Shown here: piece after piece, positions 16,793-27,262 of the stretch | Layout of the letters: each line of letters opens with the position of its first letter | Numbering within the stretch: position 1 is the first letter of the stretch | DNA from: Hydrogenophaga sp. | GTDB lineage: Bacteria > Pseudomonadota > Gammaproteobacteria > Burkholderiales > Burkholderiaceae_C | DNA length: 61,022 nt | Direction of reading: 5' to 3' | NCBI RefSeq assembly: GCF_019264445.1 | Contig: NZ_JAHVAB010000017.1 | Span: 1-61,022 of the forward strand | The notes under the pieces: model-generated | Told to the model about the DNA's origin: nothing | Databases searched by the model: none | What the model saw: only the letters and a program-made list of their open reading frames with translations | Made by a program: the position numbers and the translations under genes

Positions 16793-17557
16793 ATGCCACC
16801 GCCCATCGCCTCATCCCGAACGAATCCCGTCACGCTGACTTCGCCTTTTCGCTGGTTCGCGCTGGGCTGGGCGGATCTGCGGCGCAATCCGGTGCCAAGC
16901 CTGCTGCATGGGCTGTTGATCACCCTGTTTGGTGCGCTGCTCCTGTGGCTGGCGCGCGATCGCTTCTGGCTGCTGGCCGGGGCTTTCTCGGGATTTCTCA
17001 TTGTTGCGCCCGTTCTGGCCACGGGTTTGTATGAGGTGAGCCGCGCGCTCGCCCAGGGGCAGCGGATCGGAATGGGTGCCGTGTGGCAGCTCTGGCGCAC
17101 AGGAGATGGTCGGCTGGTGCGCTTTGGCCTGCTGCTGGCGTTGGCCGGAACCGGCTGGGTCCTGAACTCGGCTGCGTTGATCACCTGGGGGTCGCCCGTC
17201 CCCATCCAAAAGCCGCTGGATTTCCTTCGCTACGTGGTCCTGGTGCGCGAACTGGGCCTCTTTGAGGTCTGGCTGCTGCTGGGCGCGTTGCTGGCGGCCC
17301 CCGTTTATGCCTCTACCGTGGTGGCGCTGCCGTTGCTGGTGGACCGTCCTGTGCCTGTGGGCGTGGCGGTGCTGCGAAGCTGGCGCGCTGTGGCCAGCCA
17401 CCCTGGGCCCGCCACGGTGTGGGCCGCGTTGATTGCGGTGGCGGTCGCAGTGGGCATGGCCACCGCGCTGCTGGGCCTGCTGGTGCTGATTCCGCTGTTG
17501 GGCCACGCGAGCTGGCATGCCTACCGGGACCTGTGTGCCGACGAAGGGCAGGACTGA
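16793..17557 (+). CDS. DUF2189 integral membrane protein
   Basis: A 254-residue membrane protein with the DUF2189 lead (PFRWFALGWADLRRNPVPSL) and about six hydrophobic segments: LHGLLITLFGALLLWLA, FWLLAGAFSGFLIVAPVLAT, FGLLLALAGTGWVLNSAALI, FEVWLLLGALLAAPVYASTV and a long pair near the C-terminus. The family appears near respiration genes in some proteobacteria, and its function is not established. The predicted oxygen-responsive promoter upstream supports a role under low oxygen. Three bases separate its stop from the DUF2788 gene, so the two are likely co-translated. Confidence 0.82.
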   Translation: MPPPIASSRTNPVTLTSPFRWFALGWADLRRNPVPSLLHGLLITLFGALLLWLARDRFWLLAGAFSGFLIVAPVLATGLYEVSRALAQGQRIGMGAVWQLWRTGDGRLVRFGLLLALAGTGWVLNSAALITWGSPVPIQKPLDFLRYVVLVRELGLFEVWLLLGALLAAPVYASTVVALPLLVDRPVPVGVAVLRSWRAVASHPGPATVWAALIAVAVAVGMATALLGLLVLIPLLGHASWHAYRDLCADEGQD

Positions 17558-17560
17558 GCC

Positions 17561-17782
17561 ATGGAACCCACCGTTCTGGGCTTTACCGAAGGCCAGATTG
17601 CGCAATTCGGCCTGACTTTCGGGGTGGGGGCATTCATCCTCTACATGCTCTTCATCGTGTTCAACCTGGCGCGCGAATCCAAAGCCGGGAAATTTGGTAC
17701 GTTCGTTTTATTTCTCGTGCTGTCCTTTGGCATGCTGGGTTTCCTGGCGAAGAACCTCATCCAATGGGTGCTTGGCATGTGA
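17561..17782 (+). CDS. DUF2788 small membrane protein
   Basis: A 73-residue protein with two hydrophobic segments (FGLTFGVGAFILYMLFIVFN and FGTFVLFLVLSFGMLGFLA) separated by a short charged loop (LARESKAGK). Its length and sequence match the DUF2788 family of beta- and gammaproteobacteria, which has no known function. The gene sits immediately after the DUF2189 gene and ends seven bases before the rimP-operon promoter. Confidence 0.82.
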   Translation: MEPTVLGFTEGQIAQFGLTFGVGAFILYMLFIVFNLARESKAGKFGTFVLFLVLSFGMLGFLAKNLIQWVLGM

Positions 17783-17788
17783 GGCCGG

Positions 17789-17818
17789 TTGCCAGAAGGT
17801 GAACGCAAGCGTTACAAT
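17789..17818 (+). promoter_or_regulatory. Sigma-70 promoter of the rimP-nusA-infB operon
   Basis: TTGCCA (17789-17794) and TACAAT (17813-17818) are spaced by 18 bp, a good housekeeping promoter. The -10 is flanked by a short inverted repeat (GCAAGC / GCTTGC). Transcription would start near 17825 and run at once into the hairpin-plus-T element at 17836-17866. Confidence 0.7.
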
Positions 17819-17835
17819 GCTTGCTTCACGACCAA

Positions 17836-17866
17836 ATGGGCGGGTAACTACCGGCCCATTTTTTTT
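17836..17866 (+). terminator. Intrinsic terminator/attenuator in the rimP-nusA leader
   Basis: A stem built on ATGGGC / GCCCAT, extended inward by GG/CC pairs with one mismatch, is followed by eight T residues. It lies downstream of the operon promoter and upstream of rimP (start 17933). It therefore cannot simply end the DUF2788 transcript without also confronting the operon's own polymerase. I infer an attenuator. It could also act as the DUF2788 terminator if the promoter call is wrong. Confidence 0.7.
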
Positions 17867-17932
17867 GGCCGAACGCTTTTGACCCTGCGGGCAGTGCCCC
17901 GGGGCGGGAACCCTGGGCAGATCACACAACCA

Positions 17933-18532
17933 ATGGCTTGGCAAGACACCGTAGAACAGACCGTCACCGGTTTCGGATTTGAATTGGTGGAGCTCGAACG
18001 CTCCGCGGGTGGTTTGCTGCGTGTCACGATCGATTGGCCCTGGCAGATCCCGCAAGCCGGTGAGCCGGTGCCTGCGGAGCGGTTCGTCACGGTCGAAGAT
18101 TGCGAAAAGGTCACGCGCCAGCTGCAGTACCTGCTGGAGGTGGAGGGGCTGGAGTACCGGCGCCTGGAGGTCGGCTCGCCCGGTATCGACCGCCCGCTCA
18201 AGCGCGAGGTGGATTACGTGCGGTTTGAAGGTCATGTGGTGGACCTGACGCTCAAGGCGCCCATTGGTGCCACGGGGACCGACGTGGCGGCCAATCGCAA
18301 GAAATTTCGCGGCACGCTCGAGCGCGCCGCAGACGGTGTGCAGTGGCAAGTGGTCTGGAGCGATGCGCCCGAACCCAAGCCGGGTCAGCGCGTGAGCAAG
18401 AAGCGCGCGCCGGTGCCTCTGCAGGCCCTGGCTTTTTCGCTGGAAGACATCCAGCAGGCGCGGCTTGCGCCGATCGTGAATTTCAAGGGCCGTCAGGCCC
18501 CTGGCGCGGCCGCTGTGCCGGGCGATGAATGA
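17933..18532 (+). CDS. rimP: Ribosome maturation factor RimP
   Basis: A 199-residue protein required for 30S subunit maturation. It has the N-terminal alpha/beta domain (FGFELVELERSAGGLLRVTI, then FVTVEDCEKVTRQLQYLLEV, EYRRLEVGSPGIDRPL) and the C-terminal SH3-like barrel (RFEGHVVDLTLK, KFRGTLERA, LEDIQQARLAPIVNFKG). The C-terminal tail is slightly longer than in E. coli. The ATG at 17933 is chosen because the family starts here (MAWQD...). The first gene of the operon with nusA and infB, preceded by an attenuator-like leader of about 110 nt. Confidence 0.96.
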   Translation: MAWQDTVEQTVTGFGFELVELERSAGGLLRVTIDWPWQIPQAGEPVPAERFVTVEDCEKVTRQLQYLLEVEGLEYRRLEVGSPGIDRPLKREVDYVRFEGHVVDLTLKAPIGATGTDVAANRKKFRGTLERAADGVQWQVVWSDAPEPKPGQRVSKKRAPVPLQALAFSLEDIQQARLAPIVNFKGRQAPGAAAVPGDE

Positions 18533-18583
18533 GAAAAAACGTTGTGATTACGGACAAGCTATTCGGAAAGGTGGGCGAGTGAA

Positions 18584-20083
18584 ATGAACCGCGAAATGTT
18601 GATGCTGATCGATGCGATCTCACGCGAGAAGAACGTCGAACGTGACGTGGTGCTTGGCGCCGTGGAACTCGCGCTGGCCTCGGCCACCAAGAAGCTCTAC
18701 AAGGGCGATGTGGACATCCGCGTTGCGATGGACCCGGACACGGGCGCCTACGAGACCTTCCGCCGCTGGCTGGTGGTGCCCGATGAAGCCGGCCTGCAGA
18801 ACCCCGACGCTGAAGAGCTGCTCAGCGATGCGCGCGACGAACTCGCCGACATCGAAGAAGGCGACTACATCGAGAAGCCGGTGGAAAGCGTGCCCATCGG
18901 TCGCATTGGCGCCATGGCCGCCAAGCAGGTGATCCTCCAGAAGATCCGTGATGCCGAGCGCGAAATGCTGCTGAACGACTTCATGTCGCGTGGCGACAAG
19001 ATCTTCGTCGGCACGGTCAAGCGCATGGACAAGGGCGACCTGATCGTGGAGAGCGGCCGGGTGGAAGGCCGTCTCAAGCGTGGCGAGATGATCCCGAAGG
19101 AAAACTTCCGCACCGGCGACCGCGTGCGCGCCATGATCATGGAAGTGGATCTGACGCTGCGCGGCGCACCCATCCTGTTGTCGCGCTCGGCCCCGTCTTT
19201 CATGATCGAGCTGTTCCGCCAGGAAGTGCCCGAAATCGAGCAGGGTCTGCTGGAGATCAAGACCTGCGCCCGCGACCCGGGCTCACGCGCCAAGATCGCC
19301 GTGCACAGCTTTGACAAGCGCATCGATCCCATCGGTACCTGTGTGGGCGTGCGTGGTTCGCGCGTCAATGGCGTGACCAACGAGCTGGCGGGCGAGCGCG
19401 TGGACATCGTGCTCTGGTCGGAAGACCCGGCCCAGTTCGTGATTGGTGCGCTGGCCCCGGCCAACGTCGTGTCGATCGTGGTGGACGAAGAGCGCCACGC
19501 CATGGACGTGGTGGTGGACGAGGAAAACCTGGCGATTGCCATTGGCCGTGGCGGCCAGAACGTGCGCCTGGCTTCCGAGCTGACCGGCTGGCGCATCAAC
19601 ATCATGACGGCCGATGAGTCGGCCCAGAAGCAGGCTGAAGAAGCCGACGGCATTCGCAAGGTGTTCATGGCCAAGCTGGACGTGGACCAGGAAATCGCCG
19701 ACATCCTCATCGAGGAAGGCTTCACCAGCCTTGAAGAAGTGGCCTATGTGCCGATCCAGGAAATGCTGGAGATCGAATCGTTTGACGAAGACACCGTCAA
19801 CGAACTGCGCACCCGCGCCAAGGACGCTCTGCTCACGATGGAGATCGCGCGGGAAGAGAGCGTTGAAGAAGTGTCGCAAGACCTGCGCGACCTCGAAGGC
19901 GTGACGCCCGAGCTGATCGCCAAGCTGGCAGATGCCGGCGTCCACACCCGCGACGAGCTGGCCGATCTGGCCACCGACGAGCTCACCGACATCACCGCAC
20001 AGACGCCTGAAGAGGCCACGGCGCTGATCATGCTGGCACGCGCTCACTGGTTCACCGGTGACGAAGCGCAATCCACGACCTGA
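18584..20083 (+). CDS. nusA: Transcription termination/antitermination factor NusA
   Basis: A 499-residue RNA-polymerase-binding elongation factor that promotes pausing and intrinsic termination and takes part in antitermination. The domains are in order: an N-terminal RNAP-binding domain ([18 protein letters not shown]), an S1 domain near residue 135 ([14 protein letters not shown]), KH1 and KH2 domains ([23 protein letters not shown]), and two acidic C-terminal repeats ([14 protein letters not shown], and [15 protein letters not shown]). The two C-terminal repeats are typical of proteobacterial NusA. It lies 51 bp after rimP. Confidence 0.98.
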   Translation: MNREMLMLIDAISREKNVERDVVLGAVELALASATKKLYKGDVDIRVAMDPDTGAYETFRRWLVVPDEAGLQNPDAEELLSDARDELADIEEGDYIEKPVESVPIGRIGAMAAKQVILQKIRDAEREMLLNDFMSRGDKIFVGTVKRMDKGDLIVESGRVEGRLKRGEMIPKENFRTGDRVRAMIMEVDLTLRGAPILLSRSAPSFMIELFRQEVPEIEQGLLEIKTCARDPGSRAKIAVHSFDKRIDPIGTCVGVRGSRVNGVTNELAGERVDIVLWSEDPAQFVIGALAPANVVSIVVDEERHAMDVVVDEENLAIAIGRGGQNVRLASELTGWRINIMTADESAQKQAEEADGIRKVFMAKLDVDQEIADILIEEGFTSLEEVAYVPIQEMLEIESFDEDTVNELRTRAKDALLTMEIAREESVEEVSQDLRDLEGVTPELIAKLADAGVHTRDELADLATDELTDITAQTPEEATALIMLARAHWFTGDEAQSTT

Positions 20084-20114
20084 CCAGCGGAGGCCCCAGC
20101 GGAGAAAAGAACCC

Positions 20115-22979
20115 ATGACCAGTACCACCGTCGCCGAATTCGCGGCCGAGCTGAACAAGCCCACTTCCGTCCTGCTGGAGCAACTCGCTGCGGCGGGCGT
20201 GCCCAAAACCACCGGGACCGATGCGCTCACGGAGTCCGACAAGCAGTCCCTGTTGGGCCACCTCAAGGCCAGCCACGGCACGGCCGGTGGCGAGCGCAAG
20301 AAGATCACCCTCGTCAAGAAATCGACCTCAGAGATCAAGCAGGCCGATGCCACCGGTCGTGCTCGCACGATTCAGGTGGAAGTGCGCAAGAAGCGCACCT
20401 TCATCAAGCGCGACGATGAGGTCGCGGTGCCGGAAGCGGCGGCAGAAGCGCCGCCTGCGGCGCCCGTGATCGACACCGAAGAGCTGGCCCGCCGTGAAGA
20501 GGACGCGCGCCGCCAGGCCGAGTTGCTGCGCCGCCAGGAAGAAGAGCTGACCCAGAAGCGCCTGGCCCGCGAGGCCGAAGAGGCACGTCTGGCAAAGGCC
20601 GAACAAGAGCGCGCTGCCGCCGCCGAGGCGGCTGAAAACGCGGCGCGTGCTGCAGCGGAAGCGGCAGCCCCCGTGTCGGTCGAAGACGCTGCTGCAGCCA
20701 GGGCGGCCAAGGACGCAGAGGCCAAAACCGCTTCGCTGGAGCGTGAGTCGGCGGCCCGCGTGATCGCGGACAAGAACGCCGAAGCGAAAAAAGCCGAAGA
20801 ACTGCGTGCACAGGATCTTCTGGAGCGTCGCCGCAAGGCGGAAGCCGAAGCCGCGAACATCCGCGCGATGATGTCGGCGCCGGCCAAGACCCTGGTGGCC
20901 AAGAAGCCCGAGCCAGCGCCCGCGGCCGACCCGAAGGCCGGCATCAAAGGCACCCTGCACAAGCCTGCCGGCACGCCCGCCAAGGCGCCAGGCGCGCCGG
21001 GTGCGGCCACGCCTGCTGGCGGTGCCGCGGGCAAGAAGGAAGTCAAATCCGAAAACCTGTCGTCCACCTGGAAGGACGATGCGGCAAAGAAGAAAGAAAT
21101 CAAGACGCGCGGCGATACGAGCGCCGGGCGATCCAACTGGCGCGGTGGCCCGCGTGGGCGTCGCAACGACCGCGATTCGCGCGATGGCGGCCAGAGCAGT
21201 TTCGTGGCGCCGACCGAGTTCAAGGCGATTGAAGTGCATGTGCCGGAAACCATCACGGTGGCCGAGCTGGCGCACAAGATGAGCCTGAAGTCCTCGGAGG
21301 TCATCAAGCAGTTGATGAAGCTGGGCCAGATGGTCACCATCAACCAGCCTCTGGACCAGGACACCGCCATGATCGTGGTGGAGGAGCTGGGCCACAAGGC
21401 GGTGGTGGCCGCGCTGGACGATCCGGAAGCCTTCACCGACGAGGAAGCGGCGCAGCACGAGGTCGAATCGTTGCCGCGTGCGCCGGTCGTCACCGTCATG
21501 GGCCACGTGGACCACGGCAAGACCTCGCTGCTGGACTACATCCGCCGCGCCAAGGTGGCCGCAGGCGAGGCGGGCGGCATCACGCAGCACATCGGCGCTT
21601 ACCACGTCGAGACCGAGCGCGGGATGATCTCCTTCCTCGACACCCCTGGTCACGAGGCGTTCACCGCCATGCGTGCGCGTGGTGCCCAGGCCACCGACAT
21701 CGTGATCCTGGTGTGCGCCGCGGACGACGGCGTGATGCCCCAGACCAAGGAAGCCATCAAGCACGCGAAAGCGGCGGGCGTTCCCATCGTGGTGGCCCTC
21801 ACCAAGGTCGACAAGCCCGGCATCAATCTGGAGCGCGTGCGCTCGGAGCTGGTGGCCGAAGAGGTCGTGCCTGAAGAGTTCGGTGGCGACACCCCGTTTG
21901 TGGGTGTGTCGGCCAAGACGGGGCAGGGCGTGGACGCGCTGCTTGAGCAGGTGCTGCTGCAGGCCGAAGTGCTGGAGCTCAAGGCGCCTGTGGATGCGAT
22001 GGCCAAGGGCCTGGTGATCGAGGCGCGCCTGGACAAGGGCCGCGGTGCCGTGGCCACGGTGCTGGTTCAGAGCGGCACGCTCAAGACCGGCGACGTGATT
22101 CTGGTGGGTCAAACCTCGGGTCGCGTGCGCGCCATGCTCGATGAGAACGGCAAGCCGATCAAGGCGGCCGGCCCTTCGATCCCGGTGGAAATCCAGGGTC
22201 TGGCCGAAGTGCCTCAGGCCGGCGACGACTTCATGGTCATGACCGATGAGCGCCGTGCGCGCGAAATCGCCACCTACCGTGCAGGCAAGTTCCGCAACAC
22301 CAAGCTGGCCAAGCAGCAGGCCGCCAAGCTGGAGAACATGTTCTCCGACATGACGGCGGGTGAGGTCAAGCTGCTGCCGATCATCGTCAAGGCCGATGTG
22401 CAGGGCTCCCAGGAAGCGCTGGCGGCGTCGCTGCTCAAGCTCTCGACCGAAGAGGTCAAGGTGCAGCTGGTGTTTGCCGGCGTGGGCGGCATCAGCGAGT
22501 CGGACGTCAACCTGGCCATTGCCTCCAAGGCCGTGGTCATCGGTTTCAACGTGCGGGCCGATGTGGGCGCGCGCAAGCTGGCCGAAGGCAACGACGTCGA
22601 CCTGCGCTACTACAACATCATCTACGACGCCGTGGATGAGTTGAAGGCAGCCATGTCGGGCATGCTGGCGCCCGAGAAGCGCGAAGAGGTCATTGGCTCG
22701 GCCGAGATCCGCACAGTGTTCGTGGCGACCAAGATCGGCACCATCGCCGGCTGTATGGTCACCTCCGGCATGGTCACGCGCAACGCGCACTTCCGCCTGT
22801 TGCGCGACAACGTGGTGGTCTATACCGGCGAGATCGACACGCTCAAGCGCCTCAAGGACGACGTGCGCGAAGTCAAGGAAGGCTTCGAGTGCGGTATCAA
22901 GCTGAAGAACTACAACGACATCAAAGAAGGCGACCAGCTCGAATTCTTCGAAGTCAAGGAAGTGGCTCGTACGCTGTAA
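20115..22979 (+). CDS. infB: Translation initiation factor IF-2
   Basis: A 954-residue GTPase that brings fMet-tRNA to the 30S subunit and drives subunit joining. It has an IF2 N-terminal domain, then a long Ala/Glu/Lys-rich linker (about residues 120-370), a second N-terminal domain and the GTPase core (G1 [13 protein letters not shown] at about 463, G3 DTPGHEAF). Domains II, III and IV end in [15 protein letters not shown]. The G4 motif reads TKVDKP at about 563, where NKxD is the rule. The ATG at 20115 has a GGAGAAAAG ribosome site; the frame runs further upstream into nusA. The gene is co-transcribed with nusA (31 bp gap). Confidence 0.97.
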   Translation: MTSTTVAEFAAELNKPTSVLLEQLAAAGVPKTTGTDALTESDKQSLLGHLKASHGTAGGERKKITLVKKSTSEIKQADATGRARTIQVEVRKKRTFIKRDDEVAVPEAAAEAPPAAPVIDTEELARREEDARRQAELLRRQEEELTQKRLAREAEEARLAKAEQERAAAAEAAENAARAAAEAAAPVSVEDAAAARAAKDAEAKTASLERESAARVIADKNAEAKKAEELRAQDLLERRRKAEAEAANIRAMMSAPAKTLVAKKPEPAPAADPKAGIKGTLHKPAGTPAKAPGAPGAATPAGGAAGKKEVKSENLSSTWKDDAAKKKEIKTRGDTSAGRSNWRGGPRGRRNDRDSRDGGQSSFVAPTEFKAIEVHVPETITVAELAHKMSLKSSEVIKQLMKLGQMVTINQPLDQDTAMIVVEELGHKAVVAALDDPEAFTDEEAAQHEVESLPRAPVVTVMGHVDHGKTSLLDYIRRAKVAAGEAGGITQHIGAYHVETERGMISFLDTPGHEAFTAMRARGAQATDIVILVCAADDGVMPQTKEAIKHAKAAGVPIVVALTKVDKPGINLERVRSELVAEEVVPEEFGGDTPFVGVSAKTGQGVDALLEQVLLQAEVLELKAPVDAMAKGLVIEARLDKGRGAVATVLVQSGTLKTGDVILVGQTSGRVRAMLDENGKPIKAAGPSIPVEIQGLAEVPQAGDDFMVMTDERRAREIATYRAGKFRNTKLAKQQAAKLENMFSDMTAGEVKLLPIIVKADVQGSQEALAASLLKLSTEEVKVQLVFAGVGGISESDVNLAIASKAVVIGFNVRADVGARKLAEGNDVDLRYYNIIYDAVDELKAAMSGMLAPEKREEVIGSAEIRTVFVATKIGTIAGCMVTSGMVTRNAHFRLLRDNVVVYTGEIDTLKRLKDDVREVKEGFECGIKLKNYNDIKEGDQLEFFEVKEVARTL

Positions 22980-22982
22980 ACC

Positions 22983-23354
22983 ATGCCTCGCAAAGCGTCA
23001 TCCACCCCCAACCGCGGTTTCCGTGTGGCCGACCAGATCCAGCGCGATCTGGCCGAGCTCATTGCGCGCGAGCTCAAGGATCCGCGGGTGGGCATGGTGA
23101 CCATCAACGCCGTGGAAGTCACGCCCGACTACGCCCACGCCAAGGTGTTCTTCAGCCTGCTCACGGGCAATGCGGACGAAACCCTGCAAGGGCTCAACGC
23201 GGCTGCGGGCTTCCTGCGCAATGGCCTGTTCAAGCGGCTGCACATTCACACCGTGCCCACGCTGCATTTCGTGTTCGACCGCACCACCGAGCGCGCCGCC
23301 GACATGAACGCCTTGATTTCCAAGGCAGTCTCGTCTCGTTCAAAGGAAGAATGA
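22983..23354 (+). CDS. rbfA: 30S ribosome-binding factor RbfA
   Basis: A 123-residue KH-fold protein that binds the free 30S subunit and assists 16S 5'-end maturation and cold adaptation. Family features are [20 protein letters not shown], a [13 protein letters not shown] strand, and [15 protein letters not shown]. The gene begins three bases after the infB stop and its stop overlaps the truB start (ATGA), so the three are translationally linked. Confidence 0.97.
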   Translation: MPRKASSTPNRGFRVADQIQRDLAELIARELKDPRVGMVTINAVEVTPDYAHAKVFFSLLTGNADETLQGLNAAAGFLRNGLFKRLHIHTVPTLHFVFDRTTERAADMNALISKAVSSRSKEE

Positions 23355-24352
23355 GCATGCACGCGCCACGCACGAGGGTGCAGCGGCGCCCCGTGCATGG
23401 GGTGTTGTTGCTGGACAAACCGCTGGGCCTCTCCAGCAATCAGGCTTTGCAGAAGGCCAAGTGGTTGCTGCGCGCGGAAAAAGCGGGCCATACAGGCACG
23501 CTCGATCCGCTGGCCAGCGGCGTGCTGCCACTGTGCTTTGGCGCCGCCACCAAGTTCAGCCAGATCCACCTGGATGCCGACAAGACCTACGAGACCACGG
23601 TGCGCCTGGGCGTCAAGACCCGCACGGCGGATGCCGAAGGCGATGTCATCGAGACCCGCCCGGTGACCTGCACCGTGGGTCAGGTGGTCGAGGTGCTGGA
23701 CCGTTTCATGGGGCCGATCCAGCAGGTGCCGCCGATGCACAGCGCGCTCAAGAAGGACGGCAAGGCGCTCTACGAATACGCCCGCGAAGGCGAGACGGTC
23801 GAGCGCGAGGCCCGCCACGTCGTCATTCACGACCTCGAACTGCTGGACATGCAGTTGCAGGGCGATGCGCCCCATTTGAGCCTGCTCGTGCGCTGCAGCA
23901 AAGGCACCTACATCCGCACGCTGGGCGAAGACATCGGCGAGGCCCTGGGCTGCGGCGGCCACCTCACCATGCTGCGGCGTGTGGCCACGGGGCCTTTTGA
24001 TGTGTCGCAGTGCCTGGCCCTGGATGCACTTGAAGCCATGAGCGAAGAAGAGCGCCTGGCGCGCCTCTTGCCTGTGGAAACGCTTTTGCAAGGTCACGAC
24101 CCGGTCATGCTCGACGCCGAGCATGCGGGGCGGTTTCTCAGTGGCTTGCGCCGCCGGGGCGAATGGGCCGACAGCGCGCGTGTGGCCGTGTTCGGCCCGG
24201 CGCCGGGCGGACATCCACCGGCCACATCCTTACCTTCACCGGTCTTGCTGGGCAGTGCCCACACCACGGCCGGTGAACTGATCCCGGGGCGACTGCTGAG
24301 CCCCTCCGAAATACAGCAAATCCTGGAAACCTCACCGGAACTCTCATCATGA
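23351..24352 (+). CDS. truB: tRNA pseudouridine(55) synthase TruB
   Basis: Makes pseudouridine 55 in the T-loop of tRNAs. It has 333 residues, with motif I ([14 protein letters not shown]), the catalytic Asp in [15 protein letters not shown], the [19 protein letters not shown] segment and motif III ([14 protein letters not shown]). The C-terminal extension resembles a degenerate PUA domain. An ATG two codons downstream (23357) is an equally possible start. It overlaps rbfA by 4 bp and typA by 4 bp. Confidence 0.96.
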   Translation: MSMHAPRTRVQRRPVHGVLLLDKPLGLSSNQALQKAKWLLRAEKAGHTGTLDPLASGVLPLCFGAATKFSQIHLDADKTYETTVRLGVKTRTADAEGDVIETRPVTCTVGQVVEVLDRFMGPIQQVPPMHSALKKDGKALYEYAREGETVEREARHVVIHDLELLDMQLQGDAPHLSLLVRCSKGTYIRTLGEDIGEALGCGGHLTMLRRVATGPFDVSQCLALDALEAMSEEERLARLLPVETLLQGHDPVMLDAEHAGRFLSGLRRRGEWADSARVAVFGPAPGGHPPATSLPSPVLLGSAHTTAGELIPGRLLSPSEIQQILETSPELSS

Positions 24353-26175
24353 GCAAACAAATCCGCAACATCGCCATCATCGCCCACGTTGACCATGGCA
24401 AAACCACCATGGTGGACCAGCTGCTGCGCCAGTCGGGCACCTTTGCCGAACACGAAAAAGTGGTCGACACCGTGATGGACAACAACGCGATCGAGCGCGA
24501 GCGCGGTATCACCATCCTGGCGAAAAACTGCGCGGTGAGCTGGGAAGGCACGCACATCAACATCGTCGACACCCCCGGCCACGCGGACTTCGGCGGAGAG
24601 GTCGAGCGTGCGTTGTCGATGGTGGACGGCGTGGTGCTGCTGATCGATGCCCAGGAAGGCCCGATGCCGCAGACGCGCTTCGTGACCAAGAAGGCGCTGG
24701 CCCTGGGCCTGAAGCCCATCGTCGTGGTCAACAAGGTGGACAAGCCGGGTGCCAACCCCGACAAGGTCATCAACGCTGCCTTTGACCTCTTCGACAAGCT
24801 GGGCGCGAACGACGAACAGCTGGACTTCCCCGTGGTGTATGCCTCCGGCATCAACGGCTGGACCTCGTTGGTGGAAGGTGCACCTGGCGAGCAGTGGGGC
24901 CCCGACATGTCGGCCCTGTTCAACACCGTGCTCAAGCACGTGCCCGCCCAAACCGGCGACGCCACCGCACCGCTGCAGCTGCAGATCTCCGCGCTGGACT
25001 TCTCCACCTTCGTGGGCCGCATTGGTGTCGGTCGTATCAGCGCCGGTGTGGTGAAGCCCGGCATGGACGTGGCCGTGATGGAAGGGCCTGATGGCAAGAC
25101 CATCAAGGGCCGTGTCAACCAGGTGCTGACCTTCCAGGGCCTGGACCGCGTGCAGGTGACCGAAGCCGGCCCGGGCGACATCGTGCTGATCAACGGCATT
25201 GCCGACATCGGCATTGGCGTGACGATCACCGACCCCTTGAACCCGGCGCCTTTGCCGATGCTCAAGATCGACGAGCCGACGCTGACCATGAACTTCTGCG
25301 TCAACACCAGCCCGCTGGCCGGACGCGAAGGCAAGTACGTGACCAGCCGCCAGGTCTGGGACCGTCTGCAGAAGGAGCTGCAGAGCAACGTGGCGCTGCG
25401 CGTCAAGGAAACCTCTGAAGACGGCATTTTCGAAGTGATGGGCCGTGGTGAACTGCACCTGACCATCCTGCTGGAAAACATGCGCCGCGAGGGCTACGAG
25501 CTGGCCGTGTCCAAGCCCCGCGTGGTGTTCCGCGACATCGACGGCGTGCGCCACGAGCCTATCGAAATGGTGACCGCGGACATCGAAGAACAGCACCAGG
25601 GCGGCGTGATGCAGGCGCTGGGTGAGCGCAAGGGCGAACTGGTCAACATGGAACCCGATGGCCGTGGCCGTGTCCGTCTGGAGTACCGCATTCCCGCGCG
25701 CGGCCTGATCGGCTTCACCAACGAATTCCTGAACCTGACGCGTGGCTCGGGCCTGATCGCCAACATTTTTGACGGCTACGAGCCGCACAAGGGCGACATC
25801 GCCAGCCGCAAGAACGGCGTGCTGATCTCCATGGACGACGGTGAAATTTTCACCTACGCCCTGGGCAAGCTCGACGACCGCGGCCGCATGTTCGTGAAGG
25901 CGGGCGACCCCGTGTACGAAGGCATGATCGTGGGCATCCACAACCGCGACAACGACCTGGTGGTGAACGCCACGCGCACCAAGCAGCTGACGAACTTCCG
26001 CGTGAGCGGCAAGGAAGACGCCATCAAGATCACGCCACCGATCGAGTGCACGCTGGAATACGGCGTGGAGTTCATCGAAGACGACGAGCTGGTGGAAATC
26101 ACGCCCAAGAGCATCCGCCTGCGCAAGCGCCACCTCAAGGAACACGACCGCAAGCGCGCCAGCCGCGAAGGCTGA
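24349..26175 (+). CDS. typA: Ribosome-associated GTPase TypA/BipA
   Basis: A 608-residue translational GTPase of the EF-G class that acts in 50S assembly and stress adaptation. Its G motifs are [31 protein letters not shown] and NKVDKPGA. Later domains include [15 protein letters not shown] and the BipA-specific C-terminal domain ([20 protein letters not shown], followed by [13 protein letters not shown]). The length is as in E. coli. The ATGA overlap with truB places it at the end of the operon, and a strong terminator follows within 20 bp. Confidence 0.97.
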   Translation: MSKQIRNIAIIAHVDHGKTTMVDQLLRQSGTFAEHEKVVDTVMDNNAIERERGITILAKNCAVSWEGTHINIVDTPGHADFGGEVERALSMVDGVVLLIDAQEGPMPQTRFVTKKALALGLKPIVVVNKVDKPGANPDKVINAAFDLFDKLGANDEQLDFPVVYASGINGWTSLVEGAPGEQWGPDMSALFNTVLKHVPAQTGDATAPLQLQISALDFSTFVGRIGVGRISAGVVKPGMDVAVMEGPDGKTIKGRVNQVLTFQGLDRVQVTEAGPGDIVLINGIADIGIGVTITDPLNPAPLPMLKIDEPTLTMNFCVNTSPLAGREGKYVTSRQVWDRLQKELQSNVALRVKETSEDGIFEVMGRGELHLTILLENMRREGYELAVSKPRVVFRDIDGVRHEPIEMVTADIEEQHQGGVMQALGERKGELVNMEPDGRGRVRLEYRIPARGLIGFTNEFLNLTRGSGLIANIFDGYEPHKGDIASRKNGVLISMDDGEIFTYALGKLDDRGRMFVKAGDPVYEGMIVGIHNRDNDLVVNATRTKQLTNFRVSGKEDAIKITPPIECTLEYGVEFIEDDELVEITPKSIRLRKRHLKEHDRKRASREG

Positions 26176-26188
26176 CCCGTCGCCTTGC

Positions 26189-26221
26189 AGGCCGCCGTCT
26201 TCCGGGACGCGGCCTTTTTTC
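26189..26221 (+). terminator. Intrinsic terminator after typA
   Basis: A 7-bp GC stem (AGGCCGC / GCGGCCT) with a 13-base loop is followed by a run of T residues. It ends the rimP-nusA-infB-rbfA-truB-typA transcript, and the next ATG (26232) lies ten bases beyond it. Confidence 0.85.
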
Positions 26222-26231
26222 TGCCCTATTC

Positions 26232-27239
26232 ATGCCCTTTCGCGCCCTCAGCCGACTGACGCACACGCAGGCGGTCCTCGTCATGATCGCGGTGACCCTC
26301 ATGTGGTCGATCGCCGGCGTGGTGTCTCGCCAGCTCGAGTCGGCAGCGCGGTTCGAGGTCACCTTCTGGCGCAGCGCATTCACCGCGCTTTCGCTGCTGG
26401 TCATCCTTCCCTGGTGGCGTGCGGCCGACCGGGCGGCGGGGCAGATCGCTGACGATCCTGCGCAGAGCTTTGTCGAGCGCCACTGGGGTGTGCTGGTGCG
26501 CTCCAAGGCGTTTTGGGTTTCCGGCGTGTGCTGGAGCGTGATGTTCACCGCCTTCATGCTGGCGCTCACGTTCACCACGGTGGCCAACGTGCTGGTGATC
26601 ATGTCGGTCGGCCCGCTGTTCACGGCGCTGGTGGCGCGTGTGGCCATCGGCCAGCGGCTGGCCTTGCGCACCTGGGCTGCGATCGTGGCGGCCGGTGTGG
26701 GCATCGTCTACATGTACGGCAGCCAGTTCCTCCAGGCCTTCAGCGATCCGGCCACGCAGGCCAGCGGGCTCGTGGTGGGCTCGCTGGCCGCGCTGTGCGT
26801 GCCGGTCGCGGGCGCCATCAACTGGACCGTGGTGCAACGCAGCCAGACCCATGGCGAGAAGATCGATCTCGTGCCATCGGTGCTGTTGGGCGGTGTCTTG
26901 TCGTCGCTGGCGACCTTGCCTCTTGCGCTGCCGTTCCTGGCCACGGGCACCGACGTGGCCTGGCTGGCCATGCTGGGTCTAGTGCAGCTGGCCATTCCCT
27001 GTGCGTTGGCCGTGGTGTGCGCGCGATCGCTCAAAGCGCCCGAGGTGTCGTTGCTGGCCTTGCTTGAGGTGATCTTCGGCATCCTGCTGGCCTGGCTCGG
27101 CGCAGGTGAAGCGCCAGGCACCGAGGTACTGACGGGGGGCACGCTGGTCATCGGCGCCCTCGTGCTGAATGAATTGCTGGGCTGGCGTTCGCGAGCAGGC
27201 ACACCGCGTATCCAGACCGTGGACAAACAGCCACAATGA
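26232..27239 (+). CDS. DMT-superfamily (EamA) transporter
   Basis: A 335-residue inner-membrane protein with two EamA repeats and about ten helices, e.g. AVLVMIAVTLMWSIAGVVSR, FWVSGVCWSVMFTAFMLALT, LGLVQLAIPCALAVVCARSL and the closing ALLEVIFGILLAWLGAGEA. EamA proteins are mostly exporters of amino acids and other metabolites; the substrate here is unknown. The ATG at 26232 follows the typA terminator, so either it has a promoter hidden in the end of typA or it is read through. The acyl-CoA gene follows 23 bp later. Confidence 0.85.
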   Translation: MPFRALSRLTHTQAVLVMIAVTLMWSIAGVVSRQLESAARFEVTFWRSAFTALSLLVILPWWRAADRAAGQIADDPAQSFVERHWGVLVRSKAFWVSGVCWSVMFTAFMLALTFTTVANVLVIMSVGPLFTALVARVAIGQRLALRTWAAIVAAGVGIVYMYGSQFLQAFSDPATQASGLVVGSLAALCVPVAGAINWTVVQRSQTHGEKIDLVPSVLLGGVLSSLATLPLALPFLATGTDVAWLAMLGLVQLAIPCALAVVCARSLKAPEVSLLALLEVIFGILLAWLGAGEAPGTEVLTGGTLVIGALVLNELLGWRSRAGTPRIQTVDKQPQ

Positions 27240-27262
27240 CCCACTGAAACGGAAGATCGAAG

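Noticed and set aside
20328..22790. A long minus-strand open frame opposite infB
   Set aside because: It is a shadow of the infB coding frame; IF-2 motifs on the plus strand are unambiguous.
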